NCBI GenBank assembly: GCA_934643145.1
Contig: CAKUBM010000002.1
Span: forward strand, 84,127 to 148,126
DNA from: an uncultured Collinsella sp.
Lineage (GTDB): Bacteria; Actinomycetota; Coriobacteriia; Coriobacteriales; Coriobacteriaceae
Length of the DNA stretch: 64,000 bases
Direction: 5' to 3'
A model generated the notes under the pieces. The model made no database searches. It was not told the origin of the DNA and worked only from the letters and a program-made list of their open reading frames with translations. Both the position numbers and the translations under genes were made by a program. Shown here piece by piece: positions 7,653 through 16,250 of this stretch. Each line of letters opens with the position of its first letter. Position 1 is the stretch's first letter.

Positions 7653-8663
7653 CTAGAGCTCGCGTACGCTCTGGCGCTCGACAAAGTAGGTCGAGACGGC
7701 CGTCTTGCAGGTATAGCTCTTGGGGTTGCGGATGTTGCCCACCAGGCGGCGCACCGCGATCTCGCCCACCTCGTGCTTGGGAACATGCACCGTGGTGAGC
7801 GGCGGATTGGAGAAGGCGCCCACGGACAGGTCGTCGAAGCCGATCATCGATACGTCGTCGGGCACGCGGATGCCGTGCTCGTTGAGCGCTCGCATAGCGC
7901 CCACGGCGAGCACGTCGTTCTCAGCGAAGAAAGCCGTCGGCAGGTCGTCGCGCGAGACGGTATCGAGCCAGGCGCCCATGTCGTGGTAAGCGCCCTCGAG
8001 CGTGGTGCCCAGCGTGATGTGCCATGCCGGGTTGGGCTCAAGGCCCGCGTCCTCAAGCGCCTGACGGTAGCCACGCTCGCGATCCTTAAAGTTGCGGATA
8101 CGCAGGTCGCCGGCAAGATAGCCGATCTGCTTGTGACCCTTCTCGATAAGATGGTCCACGGCGCGCAGCACCGAGTCGGTGTTGGCGATGACCACGGCAT
8201 CGAAGTACTGACGGTCGCTCCAGCCGTCGAGCACGATCAGGTGGGCGGCAGCGTTGGCGAACAGGGCGTAGTCCTCCTCGCCCAGCTCGGTACCCATCAG
8301 CACGATGGCGGCCGACGGATCGGCGATCAGCCCCTCGACCTGCGGGCGCACGGCGTCCAGGTCGCTAAAGTCGAGCGAGACAAAGCTCGTGCTCATGCCG
8401 TGGCGGCGCGCCTGGCGCTCCACGCCCTCGATAACCGCAGGGTGGAAGGTGCTCTCGTCCAGGATGGCGCCCGTCTTGCGCGCAAGCACGAACTGGATAC
8501 TCTCGAGTTGCGTCGACTGCTGGTAGCCGAGTGACTGCGCGCACTCGAGGATGATCTTAGCGGTCTCTTCGCTCACGCTGCGCTTGCGGTTGAGCGCGTT
8601 GGACACGGTCGCGGGCGAAAAGCCGGTGATGCGGCTGATCTCGCGGACACTTGCTTTGGCCAT
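7653..8663 (-). CDS. LacI-family transcriptional regulator
   Basis: A 336-residue repressor with an N-terminal helix-turn-helix typical of LacI/PurR (VREISRITGFSPATVSNALN) and a periplasmic-binding-protein-like effector domain (IGYLAGDLRIRNFKDRERGY; SMIGFDDLSVGAFSNPPLTT). GGGAG sits 5 bases before the ATG. It lies directly upstream of, and in the same direction as, the isomerase-transketolase-kinase operon but ends in its own terminator. Operator-like CTRTTTACTAAA sequences occur before both transcription units. The effector is probably the operon's sugar or its phosphate (inference). Confidence 0.95.
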   Translation of the reverse strand: MAKASVREISRITGFSPATVSNALNRKRSVSEETAKIILECAQSLGYQQSTQLESIQFVLARKTGAILDESTFHPAVIEGVERQARRHGMSTSFVSLDFSDLDAVRPQVEGLIADPSAAIVLMGTELGEEDYALFANAAAHLIVLDGWSDRQYFDAVVIANTDSVLRAVDHLIEKGHKQIGYLAGDLRIRNFKDRERGYRQALEDAGLEPNPAWHITLGTTLEGAYHDMGAWLDTVSRDDLPTAFFAENDVLAVGAMRALNEHGIRVPDDVSMIGFDDLSVGAFSNPPLTTVHVPKHEVGEIAVRRLVGNIRNPKSYTCKTAVSTYFVERQSVREL

Positions 8664-8730
8664 CGTTTCTCCCTAGCGACGGTCGCGGCCGAGCTCATTG
8701 GCTCGGCAACTAAACGACCGAAAATTCAAT

Positions 8731-8757
8731 CTAAACAGAATAGTAAATGTTTAGTAG
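8731..8757. promoter_or_regulatory. Operator-like palindromes upstream of the lacI gene
   Basis: CTAAACAGAATAGTAAATG followed by TTTAGTAG contains two overlapping half-palindromes (CTAAACA/TGTTTAG) that share the TTTACTA core with the sites before the isomerase gene. This is consistent with autoregulation. Confidence 0.5.
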
Positions 8758-8819
8758 CTAGTTTACCCTGTTGTCAAGCGTTGCGGCTCGACTATTCCCC
8801 CAACGGCCACTTTTTACCG

Positions 8820-8853
8820 GTAGCCAATTTGGGACGGGGCTTTTTTGACTACC
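8820..8853 (-). terminator. REP-like hairpin after the ROK kinase
   Basis: GGTAGCC ... GACTACC arms enclose AATTTGGGACGGGGCTTTTTT, the same REP-like unit as at 2539-2615. It lies immediately after the ROK stop codon and may act as its terminator. Confidence 0.5.
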
Positions 8854-8854
8854 T

Positions 8855-9763
8855 TTAGAGGCGCATGGCCTCCTGCACGGCTCCGTACAGGTTGGCATCG
8901 TTGCCGAGTTCGGCCACCTTAATCTGCGGCTCGGGGATGCCGGCAAAACCGCCCTCGTAGCCAGCGAGCGCGGCCGACATCTGGGCGCGAAGCGCATCAA
9001 TGAGTTCGGGATGACACGAAATGCCACCCGCAATCACAAAGACCTCGGGGTCGAGCACGGCCTGCAGGTTTACGAGCTGGGCATCAAACGTACGCGCATA
9101 GCGGTCGAGAGCGCGCTGGGCCGCCTCGTCGCCGGCCTCGATCCACTCGAAGACGCGGCGCCCGTCCACGGCAGTATCTGCCGGCAGTCCTTTCTCCGCC
9201 ACAGCAGCATCGCGCAGCGCGCGCCAGCCGCCTGTGCCGGCAAACACGTTGTCCATCGCCGCCGCACGCGTCACATCATTGCGCAGAAAGCTGAATTCGC
9301 CGGCAAAACCATGCGAGCCGCGAAGGACATGACCGTCGATAACGATGCCGCCGCCAATCCCGGTGCCAATGGCAAGTACCACGCCAATACGATGCTCACG
9401 TAGCGCGCCCGCCGCATATTCGCCAAGCGCACAGCATTTGCCGTCGTTATTGACAGACACCGGCATGCCAAGACGCTCGCGCAAGAGCCTTCCCAGCGGG
9501 CAACCGTCCATGTATGTCAAAGCGCCGCCGCGATGGATCGTGCCGTCCGCGTCGCCCTCGTAGATGCCGCCGGGCGCGCTTACGCCCACAGCGGAGACGC
9601 GCTCGCGATACGGCTCGACAAGGCCAATCAGGGTTTCGACCACTTCTTCGGCCGCGCTAAAACTAGTCGGCAGGCTACCGCGCTCTCGGATGGAGTAATC
9701 CTCACCCAGCACGGCCCACTTAACTGCCGTACCGCCCACGTCGATGCCAAAGAACTCTTTCAT
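8855..9763 (-). CDS. ROK-family sugar kinase
   Basis: A 302-residue ROK protein. It has an N-terminal ATP-binding GIDVGGTAVKWAV, a sugar-contacting NNDGK segment, and ALGEYAAGA followed by IGTGIGGGI. It lacks a DNA-binding N-terminus, so it is a kinase and not a repressor. The CxCGxxGC zinc motif common in ROK glucokinases is absent: the matching region reads SHGFAGEFSFLRND. It therefore belongs to a zinc-free branch, and its hexose or amino-sugar substrate is uncertain. The start at 9763 follows GGGGGC; an in-frame codon at 9793 has no ribosome site. It stands upstream of the LacI gene, possibly as a separate unit. Confidence 0.85.
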   Translation of the reverse strand: MKEFFGIDVGGTAVKWAVLGEDYSIRERGSLPTSFSAAEEVVETLIGLVEPYRERVSAVGVSAPGGIYEGDADGTIHRGGALTYMDGCPLGRLLRERLGMPVSVNNDGKCCALGEYAAGALREHRIGVVLAIGTGIGGGIVIDGHVLRGSHGFAGEFSFLRNDVTRAAAMDNVFAGTGGWRALRDAAVAEKGLPADTAVDGRRVFEWIEAGDEAAQRALDRYARTFDAQLVNLQAVLDPEVFVIAGGISCHPELIDALRAQMSAALAGYEGGFAGIPEPQIKVAELGNDANLYGAVQEAMRL

Positions 9764-10067
9764 GCTGCCCCCACTTAAACGTACATGTGCCAATTATCTA
9801 GGCTTTCTTACCCATGCAACCACGAGGGCTTCGAGCGAACAATGGGTTTTAGGCTAACGGTCACGTTAATTCTATAAACGGTGTTCAATCTGTTTACGGC
9901 AGCTAGCTATATAGGCAAACCAACATAGTCGCCAATTTGGGACGCAGCTTTTTGACTGTTTTGCCACCCGATGATTTTTCTGGGACGGGGATTAAAAATC
10001 ATCGCCAAAGTAGCTAAAAAAGCCCCGTCCCAAAATGACTACTTTGGGAACGGGGCGAGCGGGTCAC
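9764..10067. other. Intergenic region with REP-like repeats
   Basis: This stretch has no gene. The part near the ROK start (9764-9925) is AT-richer and probably holds its promoter, with TAAACGG/CTGTTTAC-like sequence at 9876-9897 resembling the LacI operators. The rest is REP-like. The imperfect hairpin GATGATTTTT...AAAAATCATC lies at 9970-10003, and the nucleoside hydrolase terminator is at 10022-10056. Confidence 0.6.
10016..10056 (-). terminator. Terminator of the nucleoside hydrolase operon
   Basis: The hairpin GCCCCGT(T)CCCAAA...TTTGGGACGGGGC is followed by TTTTTT on the minus strand. It is formed by two REP-like units facing each other. Confidence 0.7.
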
Positions 10068-11042
10068 TTAGCCCAAGACGTGAGCCATGCGTGCCTTGAA
10101 CTCCGCGAGGAAGCGCGGGGCGTCCACGGTTAGCGCCACAAGGGCGCTCTTGTCCGGGTCGGCCACGCGGCGCTCGTCGCAGATAGTGCGGCCGCGATAC
10201 TCGCCGAGCAGGTCGACGCGCAAGTTGCAACCGAGCGCGCCCACGAGCGTGGGATCAATCGCCACGGCAACGGCAAGCGGATCGTGCAGCGCGCAGCCGC
10301 CCAGGTAAGGGGCGTTCATCTCGTACGAGCCAATGTAGTGCTCGACCATACTCGCAAACGCGCAACCGGCCATGGTGCCCGAGCCCGTCCAACCGGCAAT
10401 GTCGCGGCGCGTCAGCACCACGCGATGCGTCACGTCCAGACCGACCATAGTGAGCTTGCGGCCCGAGCGAAGCACGGCGTCAGCCGCCTCGGGATCGCTT
10501 GCCATGTTGGCCTCGGCGCCCGCGCTCACGTTGCCGGGCACGGTCAACGCGCCGCCCATCACGACCACGCGGCCGATGGACATCATCGCTGCCGCATCGC
10601 GCTCCAAGGCAAGCGCCAAGTTTGAGAGCGGGCCGGTCGCCACGTAGACCAGATCGGGTCCATAGGTGCGTGCGGCATCGATCAGATAATCGACCGCCGC
10701 GTTACCATCGGCCGATGTCGCCCCCACCGGCTCGTAGGGCGATGCGGGCACGCTCGCGCCGCCAATGCCGTTTTTACCATGGATGAGCGTGGTGGACGCC
10801 GGCGGCGTATAGGGCTCGTTCGCCTTAATGGGACGATCGGCGCCCAGGTACACCGGCACCTCGGGGCGGCCCAACAGGTCAAGCACCGCCAGACAGTTAT
10901 GCGCCGACTGCTCGACGCGCACGTTGCCAAAGCACGTGGTAATACCGACGAGCTCCACCTCGGGGCTCGCGATGGCGTAGGCGAGCGCCATCGCGTCGTC
11001 CACGCCCATATCCAAATCAAGGATCAGCTTCTTGGTTGCCAT
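10068..11042 (-). CDS. Nucleoside hydrolase, IunH/RihA-C family
   Basis: A 324-residue inosine-uridine-preferring nucleoside hydrolase. It hydrolyses the N-glycosidic bond of ribonucleosides to base plus ribose. The N-terminal calcium site is LDLDMGVDDA (family consensus DTDPGxDDA; the first Asp pair and the DDA are kept). The segments VATGPLSNLALAL, VVMGGAL and the C-terminal HDPLAV complete the active site. GGAG lies 7 bases before the ATG, inside the end of the ribokinase gene 4 bp upstream. The pair makes a functional unit: ribose released here is phosphorylated by the ribokinase. Confidence 0.93.
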   Translation of the reverse strand: MATKKLILDLDMGVDDAMALAYAIASPEVELVGITTCFGNVRVEQSAHNCLAVLDLLGRPEVPVYLGADRPIKANEPYTPPASTTLIHGKNGIGGASVPASPYEPVGATSADGNAAVDYLIDAARTYGPDLVYVATGPLSNLALALERDAAAMMSIGRVVVMGGALTVPGNVSAGAEANMASDPEAADAVLRSGRKLTMVGLDVTHRVVLTRRDIAGWTGSGTMAGCAFASMVEHYIGSYEMNAPYLGGCALHDPLAVAVAIDPTLVGALGCNLRVDLLGEYRGRTICDERRVADPDKSALVALTVDAPRFLAEFKARMAHVLG

Positions 11043-11046
11043 TGTT

Positions 11047-12036
11047 CTACTCCGCTTCTCCGTCTAAACCGTCTAAACCAAACTTATGCTCAACTTCGGC
11101 GCGCGTGGGAATCGATTGCTGAGCACCCAGGCGCGACACCGTCACTGCCGAGGCGCGAGCGCCCGCGGCCATGCACTCAAAGAGAGGCAAGCCCTGCAGC
11201 CGAGCCGCCGCAAGTGCGCCGATAAACGTATCGCCCGCAGCCGTGGTGTCGACCACCTCGCCCGAAAGCGCCGGTATGCGCAGCAGCCCTCCGTCATCGC
11301 CGAGCGTAACCGACCCGGATCCGCCCAGCGTGATGACCGCGGCACCGGCGCCCTTGGCGAGCAAAGCCCCAAGCGCAGCGACGCAGCTCGCGTCATCCGT
11401 GGGCAAGATGCCCGTCAGCGCCTGGCACTCGGTCTCGTTGGGACAAACCAAGTCGACCGCAGGCCACGCTCCCGCCGGCAGGTCGCACGCCGGCGCCGGG
11501 TTAAAGACCGTATAGAACCCCAGCCTGTGGGCGCAAGAGAGCGCCGCGGCCGCGGCCATCAGGTCACATTCGCCCTGGGCGATAAAGACGCCGCCGGCCG
11601 CCGGGGCGAGGTCGCAGATATTGGCGTCGAGCTCATCGGCCACTAGATAGCGCAGCGCGCAGGCAACGTCCTCGCCCGAAAGCGCATGGTTGGCGCCCGG
11701 CGATAACACGATGCGGTTGTCGTTCTCGCAGCGAATGATAGTCGCGGTGCCCGTCTCCACGTCGTCGCGACGCGCCACAAACTCAACGCCCACGCCGGCA
11801 TCTTGGAGCCCCGCCACCAGTGCGTCACCAAATGTATCGCGCCCGACGGCGCCGATCATGCACGTGCGCGCACCCATGCGCGCGGCGGCGACAGCCTGGT
11901 TTGCACCCTTGCCGCCGGCGTTGGTGATAAAACCGCTTCCGCCGACGGTCTCGCCCGCACGCGGCATGCGCTCGCACGCCACCGAAAGGTCCATGTTCAT
12001 GCTGCCGAACACCGCAACGATGCCGCGATCTGCCAT
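11047..12036 (-). CDS. rbsK: Ribokinase
   Basis: A 329-residue PfkB-family kinase converting ribose to ribose 5-phosphate. The family marks are present: an N-terminal GSMNMDL, the GGKGANQAVAAARMG glycine-rich signature, and the C-terminal DTTAAGDTFIGAL with the catalytic Asp. GAGGAGG precedes the ATG at 12036; the longer frame beginning at 12069 has no ribosome site. It is first in a two-gene operon with the nucleoside hydrolase, which supports ribose as substrate. Confidence 0.9.
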   Translation of the reverse strand: MADRGIVAVFGSMNMDLSVACERMPRAGETVGGSGFITNAGGKGANQAVAAARMGARTCMIGAVGRDTFGDALVAGLQDAGVGVEFVARRDDVETGTATIIRCENDNRIVLSPGANHALSGEDVACALRYLVADELDANICDLAPAAGGVFIAQGECDLMAAAAALSCAHRLGFYTVFNPAPACDLPAGAWPAVDLVCPNETECQALTGILPTDDASCVAALGALLAKGAGAAVITLGGSGSVTLGDDGGLLRIPALSGEVVDTTAAGDTFIGALAAARLQGLPLFECMAAGARASAVTVSRLGAQQSIPTRAEVEHKFGLDGLDGEAE

Positions 12037-12222
12037 GGAAACCTCCTCATCCGCGGGCTTTTTGCCCACCGTCGGCCGTCAATCGTATGCTTTCGCACCT
12101 CTATAACTTTAGTTCACTTTGATGTGAACGCGCGCTTGAGGTTGCGCCAGCAGCAAGCATTCACAGGAGCAGGCGGCTACAATGAATACGTGCTGATTAT
12201 TCTCGTCATTGGATGATGTTTT

Positions 12223-14433
12223 ATGGAACAATTCCCGCAATCGAGCTCACGCGGCCGACGCCGCACGGGCAACGAACCGGCGCCGCACGAACGTCCGCGG
12301 GCCGAGCGCCGCACCGGCGGCTCGCGACGCGCCCCGAGCCCTCATCGTGCGCCCGCCAACAAAGCGGACCATGCCAGCGACGCCACCGCAGACCAGACGC
12401 CCGCTCGTCCCAAATCCCGCTACATTCCCGCCCTCGACGGCCTGCGCACGCTCGCCGTTGTCGCGGTGGTGCTCTATCACCTCAACCTCACATGGGCGCA
12501 AGGCGGCTTGCTCGGCGTCACGATCTTCTTTGTGCTTTCGGGCTATCTGATCACGCGCCTGCTGCTCAACGAAGTCGCCAAGACCGGACGCATCGACCTC
12601 AAGAGCTTCTGGATTCGCCGCATCCGCCGCCTGTTCCCCGCCGTAGTGACCGTCGTGGTGGTGACCTGCGCGCTGTGCACGATCTTTAACCACGTGATGC
12701 TCACCAAGATGCGTCCCGACATCCTGCCGTCGCTGCTGTTCTTCAACAACTGGTGGCAGATTGCGCAGGACGTCTCGTACTTCAACGCCTTGGGCGATCC
12801 CTCGCCGCTCACGCACTTTTGGTCGCTCGCCATTGAGGAGCAGTTCTACCTCATCTGGCCGCCGCTGCTGTTTGCCATGGTATCCATGCATGTGAGCAAA
12901 CCCAACACGCGCCGCGTGGTTCTGGGCCTTGCCGCGGTTTCCGCCGTCGCCATGATGGTGCTCTACAACCCCGCCGCCGATCCCAGCCGCGTGTACTACG
13001 GCACCGACACCCGCGTGTTCTCGCTGCTGCTGGGTGCCTGGATGGCCTTTATCCCCGATCGCGACCTGGCGCCGGTGCGCCTCGCGCGTCGCCTGGGGCT
13101 CGACCGCCTCGTCGCCAAGTACGACAAGAATGCCGAAGACAAGCAGGGCACGACGGCCGACGATGCAGCCGAGACCGCCCCGATGCAGCCGAGTGCCCTC
13201 GTGCGTTTTTGGTCCTCGCCCGCATCCATCGATGTGTTGGGCGTTGTAGGCCTGATTGGCCTCGCCGCTATGGTCGCACTCACCAACGGCTACACCGCGT
13301 TCCAGTATCGCGGCGGCACGCTGCTGTGCTCCATCCTCACGCTCATGGTCATCGCGGCCTGTGTGCAACCTCAGGGAATGGTTGCCCGCGCGCTATCCGC
13401 CGAGCCGCTCGTATGGGTTGGCAAGCGCTCCTACAGCATCTACCTGTGGCACTATCCGCTGTTGCTGCTCATGAACCCGGTCGCCAACATCAACGACACG
13501 CCCTGGTGGCAGTACATTTTGCAGGTACTGCTGGTGGTAGCCGTCGCCGAATGTTCTTATCGCTTTATCGAGACGCCGTTTAGGAAGGGCGCCTTTGGGC
13601 GCACTGTCTCCGAGTTCCGCGATGGCACCACCACGCCTGCCAACTGGGTGCGCGCGCATATTCCTGCGTGTGCCACTTGCGGCATCGTGCTTGTCATCGC
13701 GCTGGGCGGTCTGGTCTTTGTGCCGGAAACCTCCGCGCTGAGTGGCGAGGGCGCCGAAGTCCTCAACAAGGAAGCTAAAAACGCCGCGCCCACGGACCAA
13801 CAGGCAGTCGACGACACCGACAAGGACAACGATGGCTTCCCCGATGGATCCTACGACCTGCTCATGATCGGCGATTCCGTGTCGCTACGTGCCGTGGACG
13901 CCTTTGATGGCGTGTTCCCGCACAGCCATATCGATGCCGAAAAGGGCCGCCAGTTCGATGCGGGCCGCGCGACATTTGAGGGTTATATCCAGCAGAACCT
14001 TGCCGGCAAAATCGTGGTCTTTGCCCTGGGCACCAACGGCTTGGTGACCGATGACCAAATCGATGCCATCATGGCCGATGCGGGAGACAAGCGCATTGTC
14101 GTGTTTGTAAACACGCGCAGCCCGCAGCCGTGGGTTGGCTCGACCAACCAAGCCATTGCCAACGCCGCCACGCGCTACAAGAACGTGCGCGTTATCGACT
14201 GGTACGGATACAGCGCCAACCGAAATGACCTGTTCGATGGCGACGGCACGCACCTGTCGACCACCGGTGTGACCGAATACCTCAACTTGATTCACGACGC
14301 GGTCAAGAAGGACCTGCCCGTACACCCCGAGGATCACGTCAACGACCCGCAGCCGGCAGCGGTGAAGTCCGCCACCGACGCGCTCGTCAATGCGCTCGCT
14401 CTCAAGCCGCACAAGCTGGGCACCGACAAGTAG
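12223..14433 (+). CDS. OatA-like acyltransferase (AT3 plus SGNH domains)
   Basis: A 736-residue membrane enzyme. A basic, disordered ~65-residue N-terminus precedes an acyltransferase-3 domain (YIPALDGLRTLAVVAVVLYH, then about ten membrane segments, with FFVLSGYLI and SLAIEEQFYLIWP). After about residue 480 there is an extracytoplasmic SGNH-like domain with the catalytic Ser in MIGDSVSLRA and the Asp-His pair in DGDGTHLS. This is the layout of peptidoglycan O-acetyltransferase OatA, which acetylates muramic acid and gives lysozyme resistance. Acetylation of another surface glycan is possible. It is the only plus-strand gene in this part and is followed by a strong hairpin. Confidence 0.88.
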   Translation: MEQFPQSSSRGRRRTGNEPAPHERPRAERRTGGSRRAPSPHRAPANKADHASDATADQTPARPKSRYIPALDGLRTLAVVAVVLYHLNLTWAQGGLLGVTIFFVLSGYLITRLLLNEVAKTGRIDLKSFWIRRIRRLFPAVVTVVVVTCALCTIFNHVMLTKMRPDILPSLLFFNNWWQIAQDVSYFNALGDPSPLTHFWSLAIEEQFYLIWPPLLFAMVSMHVSKPNTRRVVLGLAAVSAVAMMVLYNPAADPSRVYYGTDTRVFSLLLGAWMAFIPDRDLAPVRLARRLGLDRLVAKYDKNAEDKQGTTADDAAETAPMQPSALVRFWSSPASIDVLGVVGLIGLAAMVALTNGYTAFQYRGGTLLCSILTLMVIAACVQPQGMVARALSAEPLVWVGKRSYSIYLWHYPLLLLMNPVANINDTPWWQYILQVLLVVAVAECSYRFIETPFRKGAFGRTVSEFRDGTTTPANWVRAHIPACATCGIVLVIALGGLVFVPETSALSGEGAEVLNKEAKNAAPTDQQAVDDTDKDNDGFPDGSYDLLMIGDSVSLRAVDAFDGVFPHSHIDAEKGRQFDAGRATFEGYIQQNLAGKIVVFALGTNGLVTDDQIDAIMADAGDKRIVVFVNTRSPQPWVGSTNQAIANAATRYKNVRVIDWYGYSANRNDLFDGDGTHLSTTGVTEYLNLIHDAVKKDLPVHPEDHVNDPQPAAVKSATDALVNALALKPHKLGTDK

Positions 14434-14456
14434 CACGCAGCCAAATCTGCTTACAC

Positions 14457-14496
14457 CCGCAGGGGGGCATCGGCCACGGCCGACGCCCCCCTGCGG
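14457..14496 (+). terminator. Strong hairpin after the acyltransferase gene
   Basis: The near-perfect stem CCGCAGGGGGGC...GCCCCCCTGCGG begins 23 bases after the stop. It has no T-run but is the obvious transcript end for the acyltransferase gene. Confidence 0.6.
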
Positions 14497-14670
14497 CAGT
14501 TAGGGACACTCCTTTTGTACCGGCACCCAGAGACACTCCTGGCGCCAGCCAATGGAGACCTTTACGGATGAATTCCAAGCCGCCCCGCCGCTCCAGGCAT
14601 CGTTTCCGCGCCTCGCGCCCGCCCCAAACAATCAAAACAAGCCCCTTTTGCCGCAACCTCAAAGGTCTGT

Positions 14671-14895
14671 GGGCAAAAAAGGGCAAATATGAGTACTGTT
14701 ACCTTTTTAGTAGCAGGCAAAACCACCCAAAATGACGTCCGAGTGACCTCTACAACCCCCTAAAGCAGCCAACCTGACTTGTTTAAGGTATATTGGAGCC
14801 AATTTTAATGAACATACTATAGGTTATGTTCATTATCTTCTTGGCCGTAAATGCCATTAGTCTAGCAACAGTACTCATATTTGGCATTTTTTGCC
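14671..14895. mobile_element. AT-rich 225-bp element with inverted ends (MITE-like)
   Basis: The left end (GGGCAAAAAAGGGCAAATATGAGTACTGTTAC, in two pieces at 14671-14702) is repeated inverted at 14866-14895 with few changes. Between them the DNA is AT-rich with no ORF and carries a further palindrome (AATGAACATA...TATGTTCATT, 14806-14834). It lies between two convergent genes, so it is not needed as a promoter. The nature is inferred from structure only. Confidence 0.55.
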
Positions 14896-14925
14896 CATCG
14901 GTATATAACTAACCCCCATAGCGGG

Positions 14926-14957
14926 CAAAAAAGAGGCCGCAGCCCATGGCCGCGGCC
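14926..14957 (-). terminator. Terminator of the NRAMP-type gene
   Basis: The GGCCGC/GCGGCC hairpin is followed on the minus strand by TCTTTTTTG. It lies 22 bases beyond the stop of the transporter gene. Confidence 0.7.
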
Positions 14958-14979
14958 CGCTCGAAACCCAAAAGAGGCA

Positions 14980-16242
14980 CTACGCGCTGTAGCCCATCGC
15001 CTGCAGCACAAACATGACGACTGTCAGCACCGTAATCACGCCGATAGTCGCCCACGTGAGCACGTTCCATACGCGGCCGTTGCGGTTGGCACCCATAATG
15101 TGGCGATCAGCCGCGATAACCACTTGGAATACCAAGACTACGGGCAGCAGCACGCCGTTGATGACCTGCGAGGTCATCATAATCTGGAACAGGTCGACGC
15201 CAGGCATGAGCACCAGCACGGCAGAAATGCCGATGATGGCCGTAATGATGCCGCGATAAACCGGGGCCTCGTCCCAGCTGCGATCGGCGCCGCGCTCCCA
15301 ACCAAAAGCCTCGCAAATGGCGCTCGACGTAACACCCGGCAGCACGCAGGCAGCCAAAAAGCTCGCTGCGACCAGGCCCGAGGCAAACAACACCGTGGAC
15401 CACTGGCCCGCGATGGGCTCCAGCGCGCGGGCGGCATCGGCGGCATCGCTAATCTGAATACCCGCCGGGAACAGCACCGTACCGGTCGTGATGATAATGA
15501 AGCCCGCAATGATATCAGCAGCAATCGAGCCGCTCACGGTATCAATACGCTGCAGCACGATGTCGTCCTCGCCCGCATTCTTATCGACCACGTTGTTCTG
15601 AGCCAGGAAGATCATCCACGGTGCGATGGTAGTACCGATCGTTGCGACCACGAGCGACACGTAGCTGGGGTCGTTTTGAATATTGGGGACGACCAAGTCG
15701 ACCGCGACCTCACCCCAGTTGGGGCCAGCCATAAACGCGGCGACGATATAGGTCACGAACACGCAGCTCACCAGCAGCAGAATCTTCTCGATGCGCTGGA
15801 AACTACCCGACATGGTAAGCATCCACACCAGCAGCGCCACCAACGGCACCGAGATGCTCGCCGGCACGCCAAAAAGGGCAAGGCCGCTCGCGATACCCGC
15901 GAACTCCGAGATGGTTACGGCGGTGTTGGCGATCAACAGCGCCGCCATGGCCAGCACGCTCTTGCGCACGCCAAAGCGTTCGCGGATGAGCGATGCCAAG
16001 CCCTTACCCGTGACACAACCGCAGCGTGCCGCGGTCTCCTGCGTCACGATAAGCAGCACGGTCATGACGGGAAGCATCCAGAGCATCTTGTAGCCATAGC
16101 TGGCGCCCGCACTGGAATACGTGGCGATGCCGCCGGCGTCATTACCAGAAAGCGCCGCCAGCAGACCGGGTCCCATGGCGCCAAAGATGGCGGCAATGGT
16201 CAGCTTTTGCTTGGTGCTCGGCTTTTGCTTCGTGTTTTGCAC
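14980..16242 (-). CDS. NRAMP-related transporter, NRMT (magnesium) type
   Basis: A 420-residue integral membrane protein of the NRAMP/SLC11 fold with about eleven membrane segments. The substrate-site motifs differ from manganese/iron transporters. In the first segment DPGN reads DAGG, and in the sixth MPH reads APW, so the metal-binding Asn and the thioether Met are both lost. Those substitutions mark the NRMT clade, known from Eggerthella to carry magnesium as a hydrated ion. The GTG at 16242 with an upstream GGTGG is the likely start; it lies 8 bp after the MgtE-like gene, so the two are probably co-translated. Magnesium import is a well-supported inference. Confidence 0.8.
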   Translation of the reverse strand: MQNTKQKPSTKQKLTIAAIFGAMGPGLLAALSGNDAGGIATYSSAGASYGYKMLWMLPVMTVLLIVTQETAARCGCVTGKGLASLIRERFGVRKSVLAMAALLIANTAVTISEFAGIASGLALFGVPASISVPLVALLVWMLTMSGSFQRIEKILLLVSCVFVTYIVAAFMAGPNWGEVAVDLVVPNIQNDPSYVSLVVATIGTTIAPWMIFLAQNNVVDKNAGEDDIVLQRIDTVSGSIAADIIAGFIIITTGTVLFPAGIQISDAADAARALEPIAGQWSTVLFASGLVAASFLAACVLPGVTSSAICEAFGWERGADRSWDEAPVYRGIITAIIGISAVLVLMPGVDLFQIMMTSQVINGVLLPVVLVFQVVIAADRHIMGANRNGRVWNVLTWATIGVITVLTVVMFVLQAMGYSA

Positions 16243-16250
16243 GCGACCAC

